Assembly (NCBI RefSeq): GCF_002896855.1
Contig: NZ_CP021850.1
Location: forward strand, 4,365,665 to 4,429,664
Reading direction: 5' to 3'
Length of the DNA stretch: 64,000 nt
DNA from: Clostridium thermosuccinogenes
GTDB lineage: Bacteria > Bacillota > Clostridia > Acetivibrionales > DSM-5807
The first letter of the stretch is position 1; the number at the start of each line of letters is the position of its first letter. Shown one piece after another: positions 54,479 through 63,266 of the stretch. The notes beneath the pieces were generated by a model. That model ran no database searches. It saw only the letters and a list, made by a program, of their open reading frames with translations, and was not told the DNA's origin. The translations under genes and the position numbers were made by a program.

Positions 54479-54928
54479 ATGATTATTGCAGTTGGAAGTG
54501 ATCATGCCGGATACGGCTTGAAAACTGAGATTATAGATCATTTAAAGCAAAACGGCTATGAAGTCCTGGACTTTGGTACATGTGACTGCAATTCGGTAGA
54601 CTATCCTGACTATGGCCTATCGGTAGCCGAAGCAGTAAAGGATGGCAGGTGTGAAAAGGGTATCATTATTTGCGGCACAGGCATTGGAATTTCCATAGCT
54701 GCAAACAAGGTACCGGGAATCAGAGCTGCTGTTTGCTCCGATACTTATTCGGCGAGAATGAGCCGGGAGCACAACAATGCAAATGTGCTTTCAATAGGCG
54801 CCCGGGTAGTTGGACCTGGTCTGGCTCTGGATATCGTAGATACATGGCTTAAGGCCGAATTTCAAGGCGGTAAGCACCAAAACAGGATAAACAAAATTAC
54901 ACAAATAGAAAAAAAGTATCTTAAATGA
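54479..54928 (+). CDS. rpiB: Ribose-5-phosphate isomerase B
   Basis: 149 aa, usual RpiB size. It has [11 protein letters not shown] (Asp8, His9), the catalytic Cys65 in [16 protein letters not shown] and [22 protein letters not shown] precedes the ATG. Interconverts ribose- and ribulose-5-phosphate. It lies 16 bases before upp, linking pentose phosphate to nucleotide salvage. Confidence 0.96.
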   Translation: MIIAVGSDHAGYGLKTEIIDHLKQNGYEVLDFGTCDCNSVDYPDYGLSVAEAVKDGRCEKGIIICGTGIGISIAANKVPGIRAAVCSDTYSARMSREHNNANVLSIGARVVGPGLALDIVDTWLKAEFQGGKHQNRINKITQIEKKYLK

Positions 54929-54944
54929 GTGGGGGAAAACTGTC

Positions 54945-55574
54945 ATGAAAAATGTTTTTATTTTTGATCATCCGTTAATACAACATAAAGTGTCTCTTTT
55001 AAGGGACAAAAACACCGATACAAAGGAATTCAGGGAATTAGTATCGGAGATATCCATGTTGATGGGCTATGAGGTAACAAGAAATATGCCTCTTAAGGAA
55101 GTGGAAATTGAAACACCTGTGGCTACTGCCAAAGCTAAAGTAATTTCAGGAAAAAAACTCGGTATAGTTCCGATTTTAAGAGCAGGCCTCGGTATGGTGG
55201 ATGGAATGCTGAAACTCCTTCCAATGGCAAAGGTAGGCCATATCGGCTTATACAGGGACCCGGAGACCTTGGAGCCGGTGGAATACTACTGCAAGCTGCC
55301 GGTAGATGCTGAGGAGAGAGATATTGTTATCCTTGATCCTATGCTTGCTACAGGAGGTTCTGCTTCAGCTGCCATAAGATTCATTAAGGAAAAGGGAATA
55401 TCCAGCATCAAGCTGATGTGCCTTATAGCATCAAAAGAAGGTATAGAAAGAGTTAACAGGGAACATCCCGATGTTGAAATATATTGTGCATGCGTGGATG
55501 AAAAGTTGAATGACCATGGCTATATAGTCCCGGGTCTGGGTGATGCCGGCGACAGACTTTTCGGAACAAAATAA
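54945..55574 (+). CDS. upp: Uracil phosphoribosyltransferase
   Basis: 209 aa. It opens [24 protein letters not shown]-binding [15 protein letters not shown] and the C-terminal uracil-binding [18 protein letters not shown] are clear. It makes UMP from uracil and PRPP. AGTGGGGG precedes the ATG. Co-transcribed with rpiB. Confidence 0.97.
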   Translation: MKNVFIFDHPLIQHKVSLLRDKNTDTKEFRELVSEISMLMGYEVTRNMPLKEVEIETPVATAKAKVISGKKLGIVPILRAGLGMVDGMLKLLPMAKVGHIGLYRDPETLEPVEYYCKLPVDAEERDIVILDPMLATGGSASAAIRFIKEKGISSIKLMCLIASKEGIERVNREHPDVEIYCACVDEKLNDHGYIVPGLGDAGDRLFGTK

Positions 55575-55799
55575 ACTTACAGGAAGTCTAATATATCGAT
55601 TAATTGTAAAAAATACCGGTGCCTGCATCCTCGTGGCTTCAATCATGATCAGGGCTATAACAAAGCAGGAACTGCCCTGATAAAACTTAGAGGGATATCG
55701 GTCACGTGGTTGATGGAGCAGCAAATCTGCGTTTTTAATCGCAGAAGGTTCATATTTATTTTGCCTGCAAGGGCAGATTGATACTCTGGGGGAGTGTAT

Positions 55800-56237
55800 A
55801 TGAGGCCGTCGTGGGATGAATATTTCATGGATATTGTTGAGCTTATTAAGACCAGATCTACATGCTTGAGGCGGCAGGTAGGCGCCTTGATTGTCAAAGA
55901 TAAGAGAATTCTTGCAACCGGATATAACGGCGCACCTACAGGGTGCAGGCATTGCGAAGAAATTGGTTGTATGAGAGAAGAGCTTAATATTCCTTCCGGC
56001 CAGAGGCATGAGCTTTGCAGAGCTATCCATGCGGAGCAAAATGCCATCGTGCAGGCAGCTTACTCAGGCACCAGCGTAAAAGACGGAACGTTATATGTGA
56101 CTAATCAGCCTTGTGTCTTATGCGCAAAGATGATCATAAATGCTGGAATAAAGAAAGTAGTTTTTAAAGGCGATTACCCGGACGAGCTTTCCATGGAGCT
56201 GCTAAAGGAGGCAGGGGTAAGGGTAGTCAGGTTTTAA
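55800..56237 (+). CDS. Deoxycytidylate deaminase (ComEB-like)
   Basis: 145 aa from ATG 55800, 6 bases after GGGGGAG. The zinc deaminase motifs are [11 protein letters not shown] and [13 protein letters not shown]; extra Cys and His residues in [11 protein letters not shown] and CRAIHAE are typical of dCMP deaminases. [20 protein letters not shown] is the standard start. Converts dCMP to dUMP for thymidylate synthesis. Confidence 0.95.
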   Translation: MRPSWDEYFMDIVELIKTRSTCLRRQVGALIVKDKRILATGYNGAPTGCRHCEEIGCMREELNIPSGQRHELCRAIHAEQNAIVQAAYSGTSVKDGTLYVTNQPCVLCAKMIINAGIKKVVFKGDYPDELSMELLKEAGVRVVRF

Positions 56238-56325
56238 CACCTTTGTATGCTTTTACTTTCTTGTCGGGTAGGTTTCATAAGCTTGTTTGTCCGGTTGATA
56301 TGATAGTTTAGGCATGATTTTCACT

Positions 56326-56356
56326 GCTGCTTGCACCGCTTTGCGGTATAAGCAGC
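56326..56356 (+). other. Hairpin after the dCMP deaminase gene
   Basis: GCTGCTTGCACCGC pairs imperfectly with GCGGTATAAGCAGC around a TTT loop. No T-run follows; weak terminator or processing site. A further small stem TTAGCT/AAGCTAA lies near 56368-56383. Confidence 0.4.
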
Positions 56357-56403
56357 TAAAATGTAAAAATTAGCTGATAAGCTAATATAAAGAAGGTGCT
56401 CTC

Positions 56404-57543
56404 ATGATGTATGAGTATTTTATATCCTTTATTTTGTCCTTTATTGTAGCGTTTTTTGCTACCCCTATGGCTAAAAAATTGGCTTTTAAAATTGGTGCAG
56501 TGGATGTTCCAAAGGATGACAGGAGGATGCACAAAAAGCCAATTGCCAGGCTTGGTGGTTTGGCAATTATTGCAGGCTTTATGATTTCAGTTTTGTTTTA
56601 TGTTGTGGACGCATTATATGACGGAAGCAGTCCATTAAGGGTAAACAGCCAGTTTTTTGGGCTTTTAGCAGGCATAGTGATAATTGTAGCTCTTGGGATT
56701 GCTGACGATATAAAGTCGTTAAGCGCTAGGTTTAAGCTTGTATTTCAGATTATAGCTGCCCTGGCAGTAGTTATTTCCGGTACCAGGATCGAATATGTTA
56801 CAAACCCATTATCAAAAACCGGTATTTCACAGCTTAATCCTATTTTATCCTATACAATAACTTTGCTATGGATAATAGGAATTACCAATGCCCTCAATTT
56901 CATAGATGGTCTTGACGGTCTGGCAGCAGGAGTATCCTCCATTGCATCCCTGTCATTGTTTATAGTCTCAGTTATTTTTGAGAGATGGGATGTGGCAATA
57001 TTAACTGCAGCTCTTGCCGGATCGGCACTTGGCTTCCTCCCATATAACTTTAATCCTGCAAAGATTTTTATGGGAGATACGGGAGCAACTTTTCTCGGGT
57101 TTACGCTGGGAGTGGTATCTATTCAGGGAACCCTCAAATCCTATGCTGCAATAGCTATAGCCATACCCGTGCTTGTATTAGGCCTTCCCTTGTTTGATAC
57201 TCTCTTTGCAATACTGAGAAGATTATTAAACCACAAACCAATAATGGAAGCCGACAGAGGCCATCTCCATCACAGGCTCATTGACATGGGATTGAGCCAG
57301 AAGCAGTCGGTAGTTATTATGTATATCCTGAGTGCCGCTCTGGGACTAAGTGCTATTGTCCTCGCTGACAAAGGTGCACTGAGCGCCATAATACTGATAA
57401 TAGCCATATCGATATTTATCATAGGCGGTACCAGATTTATGAATGAAATCAACATCGATAAGGATGACAGCAATAATACCGAAACCCATACAAGTAAGGT
57501 TGACGTTGACGGCAAGCATTCCCTTGAAGGGGAAATAAAATAG
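56404..57543 (+). CDS. tagO: Undecaprenyl-phosphate N-acetylglucosaminyl-1-phosphate transferase (TagO/WecA-like)
   Basis: 379 aa with about 11 membrane helices. Family motifs: the DDRRMHKKPIARLGG opening loop, ALGIADDIKSLSARFKL (Asp-Asp), NALNFIDGLDGLAAG, FMGDTGATFLGF and ADRGHLHHRLIDMG. It starts lipid-linked synthesis of teichoic acids or other wall polymers by moving GlcNAc-1-phosphate onto undecaprenyl phosphate. AAGGTG precedes the ATG. It lies 26 bases before wecB, which works in the same pathway. Confidence 0.95.
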   Translation: MMYEYFISFILSFIVAFFATPMAKKLAFKIGAVDVPKDDRRMHKKPIARLGGLAIIAGFMISVLFYVVDALYDGSSPLRVNSQFFGLLAGIVIIVALGIADDIKSLSARFKLVFQIIAALAVVISGTRIEYVTNPLSKTGISQLNPILSYTITLLWIIGITNALNFIDGLDGLAAGVSSIASLSLFIVSVIFERWDVAILTAALAGSALGFLPYNFNPAKIFMGDTGATFLGFTLGVVSIQGTLKSYAAIAIAIPVLVLGLPLFDTLFAILRRLLNHKPIMEADRGHLHHRLIDMGLSQKQSVVIMYILSAALGLSAIVLADKGALSAIILIIAISIFIIGGTRFMNEINIDKDDSNNTETHTSKVDVDGKHSLEGEIK

Positions 57544-57569
57544 TATTACCTCATAAAGGAGATTGTAAA

Positions 57570-58721
57570 GTGAAAAGATTAAAAGTAATGACTGTTTTCG
57601 GCACAAGGCCGGAAGCAGTAAAGATGGCACCCTTGGTGAAAGAACTTGAAAAATATGATGAAATCGAACCTTTGGTTTGTGTAACGGCACAGCACAGGCA
57701 GATGCTTGACCAGGTTCTTGAGATGTTCAATATAACTCCGGATTATGATCTTAACATAATGCAAAGCAGGCAAACTTTAATTGATATAACCACAAGGTCT
57801 CTGGAAGGTTTAAATGAGGTATTTTCAAAGGCAAAGCCCGATATTGTGCTGGTGCACGGAGACACGACGACTACGTTTGTAGGAAGCCTGGCCGCTTTTT
57901 ACAACCATATAAGTATAGGCCATGTAGAAGCCGGCCTGAGAACCTTTGACAAGTATTTCCCCTTCCCCGAGGAAATAAACCGAAGGCTCACCGGCGTTAT
58001 ATCGGACCTGCATTTTGCCCCCACAATATCAAACAAATCCAACCTGCTCAAAGAAGGAGTTCCGGAAGACAGGATTTACATAACAGGAAATACCGTAATA
58101 GATGCGCTGAAAACTACCGTTAGGGATGATTACGAGTTTGAAAGCGAAGTCCTCAGGAATATCGATTTTTCCGGGAAAAGAATCATTGCAGTGACTGCCC
58201 ACCGCAGAGAAAACCTTGGAGAGCCTCTTGAGAACATCTGCAGCGCATTAAAGTACATAGTGGATAATTTCAGAGATGTGGAAATCGTATATCCTGTGCA
58301 TCTGAACCCGGCAGTTCAGGAAGTGGCAAGGACTATCCTGGGAGGACACAGTCAGGTTCATCTGATTGACCCCCTCGATGTGCAGGAGATGCACAACCTC
58401 ATGAGCAGATCATACCTTGTAATGACTGATTCCGGCGGACTTCAGGAGGAAGCTCCTTCCCTTGGCAAGCCGGTGCTCGTCCTGAGAAATGAAACGGAAA
58501 GGCCTGAGGCTGTGGCTGCCGGCACTGTTAAGCTCGCCGGTACCAATAAGGAAAACATAATAAACCTGGCCACCGAACTACTTAAGAATACGGATGAATA
58601 TAACAGGATGGCTAAAGCGGTCAATCCTTACGGCGACGGTAAAGCTTCTGAACGCACTGTGAAAGCGATGCTTTATCATTTCGGATATTCCAAGGAAAAG
58701 CCCTCTGAGTTTCAGATTTGA
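57570..58721 (+). CDS. wecB: UDP-N-acetylglucosamine 2-epimerase
   Basis: 383 aa, GTG start at 57570 after AAGGAG. FGTRPEAVKMAPLVKEL, VHGDTTTTFVGSLAAFY, GHVEAGLRTFDKYFPFPEE and TDSGGLQEEAPSLGKPVLVLR are the family hallmarks. It makes UDP-ManNAc, the second sugar donor for linkage-unit or capsule synthesis with the TagO-like enzyme upstream (B. subtilis name mnaA). Confidence 0.97.
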   Translation: MKRLKVMTVFGTRPEAVKMAPLVKELEKYDEIEPLVCVTAQHRQMLDQVLEMFNITPDYDLNIMQSRQTLIDITTRSLEGLNEVFSKAKPDIVLVHGDTTTTFVGSLAAFYNHISIGHVEAGLRTFDKYFPFPEEINRRLTGVISDLHFAPTISNKSNLLKEGVPEDRIYITGNTVIDALKTTVRDDYEFESEVLRNIDFSGKRIIAVTAHRRENLGEPLENICSALKYIVDNFRDVEIVYPVHLNPAVQEVARTILGGHSQVHLIDPLDVQEMHNLMSRSYLVMTDSGGLQEEAPSLGKPVLVLRNETERPEAVAAGTVKLAGTNKENIINLATELLKNTDEYNRMAKAVNPYGDGKASERTVKAMLYHFGYSKEKPSEFQI

Positions 58722-58955
58722 CACTAGAAGCCACAAGTCTGGACAGGTATAGTGTTTAAACATATAATGCTTGACTTGAGCAAATAGTACTCAAGCAAAT
58801 AGTATTTGAAATAATATAACATCAAAGCATGCGATGTCCAGGCAGAATGATATATAAGATAAGATATATGATCAGATTGTTTTAAACAGATGGCATTTAA
58901 TCAGCTGCTATTAAATCAAATAGCACAAGAACCAAACAGCATAATGAATATTTTT
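58722..58955. other. Intergenic region, wecB/FHA convergent gap
   Basis: No gene seen. Contains short repeats AGCAAATAGTA at about 58783 and 58799 and an AT-rich stretch. Confidence 0.4.
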
Positions 58956-58989
58956 ACCGGCGGACGGATTTCACAGCTTGTCCGCCGGT
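58956..58989. terminator. Convergent hairpin overlapping the end of the FHA gene
   Basis: ACCGGCGGAC (58956-58965) and GTCCGCCGGT (58980-58989): perfect 10-bp arms spanning the FHA stop. On the plus strand it is followed by TTCATTT, which may end the wecB message. Confidence 0.6.
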
Positions 58990-60884
58990 TTCATTTCCTC
59001 CATGTTGCTAAATACCCTGTTTTCGGTCACCGGATTTATAAAGATATAATCACTGTTGGCAAAAGTAACCCTGTCACCGCTTTTTAATTCATAATCCATG
59101 TTGCTCTTAATCCTCTGGTGGTTTATGAATGTCCCATTCCGTGAATTCAAGTCCCTTATGTGGCATATGCCGTTGTCGCTGCATGAAATCTGCGCATGAA
59201 CCTTTCCGACGGCATTGTTTTCAATAGTGTAATCCACCTGATCCCTCAGCCGTCCTATTATAAATTCCTTTTTGGTTATAAGTATTTTTTCATACTGCCC
59301 GTTTTTAATAGGCTGCAAGTAGGGATATTTTTCATCGAAAGATTCCAGCAAGACCGTTTCCCCTCTCTTACCTCCCTGACGGTCATCTAAACCAGGCAGG
59401 CCGAAGGTGGGCAAAGGCTTTAAAACAGCCTCAGCTTTCATATCTATGCTGCTGATGTTCTTAATATCGCTGATGTTTTTGATATCTCTGATATTGCTGT
59501 TATTGCTTATGCTATTAATGTTATTGATGCCCTTTATGTTTTCGGCGTTATTGATGTTTCTTATGCTGTTGATGCTGTCATTGTTGATTCCCTTACCATT
59601 ATTACCGGTTCCCCCGAATTTTTTCCTTCTGAACTCCTCTTTTTTTTCGAAATCCTCATCGATTATAGGTATTGAACCATAAACTTCATTCAGGTGCCCT
59701 GTCATGCTCCATTTTTCTTCCTTCGTATTGTCCTCTTGTTCAGGCATGAGGTTTAATGCCTTCAGCACATCCTTACCGGCATTCTTTACAGGCCTTGCAC
59801 CCTTTCCAGCCTTTGTTCCTTTTTCAACCTTTGTTCCCTTTGCAGGCTTAGCATCCTTTTCAGATTTAGTTACCTTTTCAGGTTTTGTGTCTCTCAATTT
59901 CCTGAATATCAATGCACAAAGCCCGATATCAATAACGGCAAAACCCATAAAAAAAGATACGGGATCGTTATTCAATGAATTTAAATGGTTTCTGCCAAAA
60001 ATGATGATGAGCAGAAAAATAATCTGAAGCACGGCTCCACCGATAATAACAGCCGTCCTCTCCCATCCGGCGATAGATTTGTGTCTTTCCCCCTCCGCTT
60101 TTTCGGATTTTACCGGTTTCTTCCCTTTTTGCCCCTTGCTTTTTGGTGATGCCGCAGGTGGTATCAGCAAACCATCAATCCCTGATCGGCTCTTTTTGCC
60201 GGCAGTATCCCTGTTCTTCTCAATATCTGTCACGGGAAATACCGCTTCCACCTTCTTGACTGCATCTGCATCAAGTCCGGGATCGGCATCGGCAGGTGGA
60301 ATCCTGACATTCGTCAATTCCATGAGCAGTCTGTAAAATCCATCTATGCTGAAAGTGTCTGCTTTAAGGCAGTTGATTATCCTCTGCAGAAAGTTGTCAC
60401 TGTCGCTGTCATCAATATTGGCCGAATTTATGATGAGGTCTATCACAAAGTCTTTAAACCTGCTGTTTACGTCCTCCTTCGTGTCAACAGGCAGATATGC
60501 CATCGAAACCTGAAGCGTGTCGGGAGAAATGTATATGTAGTCGGCATCTATGATGACACACCTATCATAAAGCAGGTATCCCCTGCAGTCCAGCAAGGTT
60601 TTTGTGACTGCTGATATCATGCCTATAAACTGACTTCTTTTCAGCTTCCTGCGCTTTAAAAACTGAGAGAGGGATAGTTTCGACGTGATGTTGTAATAAA
60701 AGCATAGGGTTTCATCCTTCTGCCTCATATCCATAGGCAAGAGGCCGTTGATTGAATTGCTTCTTATCATTTCCACCTGATAGTCAAAGACAGTCTCCGA
60801 TGAGCTTGCGGTTAATATAAGATAGCTGGCTGACGCTTCACTCTCATAGGATATACCGATCCGTTCTTTAAGCTTCCATGGCAT
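58971..60884 (-). CDS. FHA-domain membrane protein with DUF6382-like N-terminus
   Basis: 637 aa. GGGGG precedes the ATG. The N-terminal globular domain (about 1-195) resembles DUF6382. A polar linker leads to two membrane helices (about 277-297 and 309-328) and a Lys/Thr/Gly-rich stretch (333-371). An unusual Asn/Ile/Lys/Ser repeat region (427-481) has about every third residue Ile. The C-terminal FHA domain (about 541-617) has FIIGR, VHAQ and LNSRNGTFIN, so it should bind phosphothreonine peptides. Found next to the Tad pilus genes on the same strand; a link to pilus assembly or signalling is inference. Confidence 0.85.
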   Translation of the reverse strand: MPWKLKERIGISYESEASASYLILTASSSETVFDYQVEMIRSNSINGLLPMDMRQKDETLCFYYNITSKLSLSQFLKRRKLKRSQFIGMISAVTKTLLDCRGYLLYDRCVIIDADYIYISPDTLQVSMAYLPVDTKEDVNSRFKDFVIDLIINSANIDDSDSDNFLQRIINCLKADTFSIDGFYRLLMELTNVRIPPADADPGLDADAVKKVEAVFPVTDIEKNRDTAGKKSRSGIDGLLIPPAASPKSKGQKGKKPVKSEKAEGERHKSIAGWERTAVIIGGAVLQIIFLLIIIFGRNHLNSLNNDPVSFFMGFAVIDIGLCALIFRKLRDTKPEKVTKSEKDAKPAKGTKVEKGTKAGKGARPVKNAGKDVLKALNLMPEQEDNTKEEKWSMTGHLNEVYGSIPIIDEDFEKKEEFRRKKFGGTGNNGKGINNDSINSIRNINNAENIKGINNINSISNNSNIRDIKNISDIKNISSIDMKAEAVLKPLPTFGLPGLDDRQGGKRGETVLLESFDEKYPYLQPIKNGQYEKILITKKEFIIGRLRDQVDYTIENNAVGKVHAQISCSDNGICHIRDLNSRNGTFINHQRIKSNMDYELKSGDRVTFANSDYIFINPVTENRVFSNMEEMKPADKL

Positions 60885-60896
60885 ACGTGCTTACCC

Positions 60897-60930
60897 CCTA
60901 GGTAAAATCGGTTTAAATTCAGGATGATTG
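60897..60930 (-). repeat. Dispersed repeat, copy F (partial)
   Basis: Read on minus: CAATCATCCTGAATTTAAAC...CGATTTTACCTAGG. It closely matches the second half of copy E. Its end supplies the GGGGG ribosome-site region of the FHA gene. Confidence 0.5.
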
Positions 60931-60986
60931 CTGCCCTGGAGAATGGTACCTTGTAGCTATCCTTACAGACATGAATCCTTTCTCCA

Positions 60987-61041
60987 CAATCAATGCATCC
61001 ATTATTAGCTGAATTTATTCCTAAACTATATAGGCTGTAAA
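60987..61041 (+). repeat. Dispersed about 50-bp repeat, copy A
   Basis: CAATCAATGCATCCATTATT...AGCTGAATTTATTCCTAAAC...TATATAGGCTGTAAAA. It is near-identical to copy C in reverse orientation. Confidence 0.65.
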
Positions 61042-61139
61042 AGCGGAGCTTTAAAATAAATCTTTATTAAAAACCTTTATGAAAAAAGAAATAGAAAACC
61101 TTGTAAAAAAGATTTAAAACCATGCAAAAACCGAGCATG

Positions 61140-61180
61140 GGAGAACAAGCGGTGAAGTGGCTTATCATCGCTTATTCTCC
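61140..61180 (-). other. Hairpin downstream of the Flp pilin gene
   Basis: GGAGAACAAGCG (61140-61151) pairs with CGCTTATTCTCC (61169-61180) with one mismatch. It is 30 bases after the pilin stop with no U-run; possibly a message-end stabiliser. Confidence 0.45.
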
Positions 61181-61210
61181 TTCTTCCGGATTCAATACTC
61201 AATATGGCTA

Positions 61211-61423
61211 CTATTTTGTAATTTCTCTGACTATACCGGAGACATCAATTTCATTGATAGTATCTGCCTTATCAAAAATTGCAGACAGTATGTTACTGAC
61301 AAATTCAATTATCACGTTCTTAAATATCAATGCGATGCCTATCAGAACTACTATTATGATAACAATCTCCACCGTACCCATGCCATCTTCCTTTTTGACC
61401 ATATTTGTGATATACTTTGTCAT
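61211..61423 (-). CDS. Flp-type IVb pilin
   Basis: 70 aa from ATG 61423, 9 bases after AAGGGG. A short basic leader ends at Gly14, followed by MGTVE with Glu at +5 and a 20-residue hydrophobic helix (IVIIIVVLIGIALIFK), the standard prepilin-peptidase substrate. The C-terminal segment (about 38-70) is acidic. It is encoded 32 bases after tadC. It would be cut by a TadV-like peptidase, not in the window, and assembled by the Tad machine. Confidence 0.88.
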   Translation of the reverse strand: MTKYITNMVKKEDGMGTVEIVIIIVVLIGIALIFKNVIIEFVSNILSAIFDKADTINEIDVSGIVREITK

Positions 61424-61455
61424 TCCATTCATCCCCTTATAAAAAATTTTTATAT

Positions 61456-62316
61456 TTAAATGCCTTGCATTGCAAGCAATGCCGGTGTTGCCACTATTAT
61501 CAGAATAGCTATGAGTATCAGCATCATAGGGAAAATCAATTTGGTCGAAGCTTCTTCTCCCAATCTTTTGGCTGCGTTTTTCCGCATCATCCAGCATTCG
61601 TTGGACTGCAGCCTGAGAACGGAAACTATATCTGAATTTCCCTTCCTCAGGTTCTGTATAAGTGCCGACATAAACCTGGTCACTTCAGGGGTCCTGCACC
61701 TTTTAGAGAAATCCTCATAGGCCTGATATTCGGATTTGCCGGATTTTATTTCCGCCAATACCGTTTCCAGCTCCGAATAAAGCACTCCACCCTTTTTGTT
61801 ATCCTCCACCGCCTTCTCCCAGGCCCGGGTGACCGTCATTCCTGCATCAATCAGCAAAATTAATTTATTGAGAAAATCCGGGAAATCCATCTGTATGGCC
61901 AGACGTCTTTTTTTAATTTTCTCCTTCAGCTCATTATCCGATAAATAAGCAACAGTCAATATTAAAGCAATGGAGAATATGATAAATCCTGTATCCATCT
62001 CCACAAACAAAGCGATGAAAGAGATAAAAAGCAAGCTCAGCATCAGCAAAACAATTTTATTTGCCCAATGCACCCTGATATAAAACTGTGAGTACTTTAT
62101 TCCCGATATTTCAATAATTTTGATCATCAGCTTCCTGTCATACTGGGTATTATAATCATGCTTGAACTTATCCAGAAGGAGCAATGCTATTGGCATCAAT
62201 GCATAAAACGGATAACGCTCCCGGTCAACTGCCGCAATAAAACTGTCATACTTACCCCGGGATAGAATGTACAGGACAGCCAGCAAAAGCACTTCAGCCC
62301 CGAAAACAAATACCAT
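61456..62316 (-). CDS. tadC: Tad secretion inner-membrane protein TadC
   Basis: 286 aa. Type II secretion F-like domain with FPDFLNKLILLIDAGMTVTRAW, TPEVTRFMSALIQNLRKGNS and the final KLIFPMMLILIAILIIV; four membrane segments in pairs. GAGGTGGGG precedes the ATG. Forms the platform under the pilus with TadB. Confidence 0.93.
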   Translation of the reverse strand: MVFVFGAEVLLLAVLYILSRGKYDSFIAAVDRERYPFYALMPIALLLLDKFKHDYNTQYDRKLMIKIIEISGIKYSQFYIRVHWANKIVLLMLSLLFISFIALFVEMDTGFIIFSIALILTVAYLSDNELKEKIKKRRLAIQMDFPDFLNKLILLIDAGMTVTRAWEKAVEDNKKGGVLYSELETVLAEIKSGKSEYQAYEDFSKRCRTPEVTRFMSALIQNLRKGNSDIVSVLRLQSNECWMMRKNAAKRLGEEASTKLIFPMMLILIAILIIVATPALLAMQGI

Positions 62317-62423
62317 TTCCCCACCTCATGCTCTATTGTTCAAACTTTTCACAATATGGCAAAGCCATAGGGATAGCAACGGTTGAACCTCTTCTATCAA
62401 AACCCCGTCTTCCTCCATGGAGA

Positions 62424-63227
62424 TCAAACCTTTATGTCCATTATCTTTTTTGATATGAAGTATGCGGCACCCAAAAGAATTACCGAAACCGTCATTGAAA
62501 GCCTGCCCGCCCACGTATTGAATATGGGTGCGATATAGTCTTCCGCACTAAATGTCAGAAATAGGACTATCAAAACAGGGAACGCATTGAGCACTTTCTG
62601 CTCAAATTTTCTTTCCGCCAACATTGTGGAAATCTCCTGTTTTATTTCGATTTTGTCGTTTATTATGTTGGAAGCGTTCTTTATGACTTCTATCATGTTT
62701 CCCCCTGTTCTTTTGCAGGTTTGCATCACATCGGCAAAGTTCTCTATATCCTCAATATGGCTTCTGCGGGCAAGATCGGCAAGGGCAGATTCCACCGTCT
62801 CATTTACGTCAATTTTCCTTATGATGTACTGAACCTCTTTTATAATGCTGGTATCAGGGTCGGGATACAGCACTTCCAGATCCCGCAGCGCATCTCTGAA
62901 GGCCATCTCTATGGACTTTCCGGCAGAGAGGGAGGAGGATATGGAGTAAAGCAAATCCTTGAACTGAAGGTTCAACTCATTCTTTCTCTTCTCAATAATC
63001 TTCCTCGTTCTGATCCTGGGGTAAAACAATGCCAGAAGGCTCAGTATAGCAGAAAAGACGACGCTGTGATAAAAAATGTAGCTCAGCGAAAATATCACAA
63101 CTGCAGCAGCCATAAACCATAGCATTTTCTCCTTCTCGGTCATGCAATAAAAATCATAGTCTTCAAGGGCATTATTGGCTGCAGGTTTGTCCCTTTTTTT
63201 CTCCTTTTCATTGAAAAACAAGCCCAT
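62424..63227 (-). CDS. tadB: Tad secretion inner-membrane protein TadB
   Basis: 267 aa. Polar charged N-terminus, TM pair near 37-67, then the T2SF domain LQFKDLLYSISSSLSAGKSIEMA and FADVMQTCKRTGGNMIEVIKNAS, ending in two membrane helices. Partner of TadC; lies 39 bases after tadA. Confidence 0.93.
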   Translation of the reverse strand: MGLFFNEKEKKRDKPAANNALEDYDFYCMTEKEKMLWFMAAAVVIFSLSYIFYHSVVFSAILSLLALFYPRIRTRKIIEKRKNELNLQFKDLLYSISSSLSAGKSIEMAFRDALRDLEVLYPDPDTSIIKEVQYIIRKIDVNETVESALADLARRSHIEDIENFADVMQTCKRTGGNMIEVIKNASNIINDKIEIKQEISTMLAERKFEQKVLNAFPVLIVLFLTFSAEDYIAPIFNTWAGRLSMTVSVILLGAAYFISKKIMDIKV

Positions 63228-63266
63228 CCCTCCCGGTATCCTTTACCTTTTGGCAGTATAATTTAC

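Larger units (their letters stand above)
60885..61210. other. Repeat-containing gap between flp and the FHA gene
   Basis: 326 bases without a supported gene. It contains repeat copies F and A and a hairpin (61140-61180). Its arrangement, F on minus then A on plus, mirrors the C/E pair near groEL. Confidence 0.5.

Noticed and set aside
62326-62418. 30-residue frame between tadB and tadC ending just before the tadC ribosome site
   Set aside because: No Shine-Dalgarno before its ATG and no recognisable feature. Could be coupling to tadC, but support is too thin.
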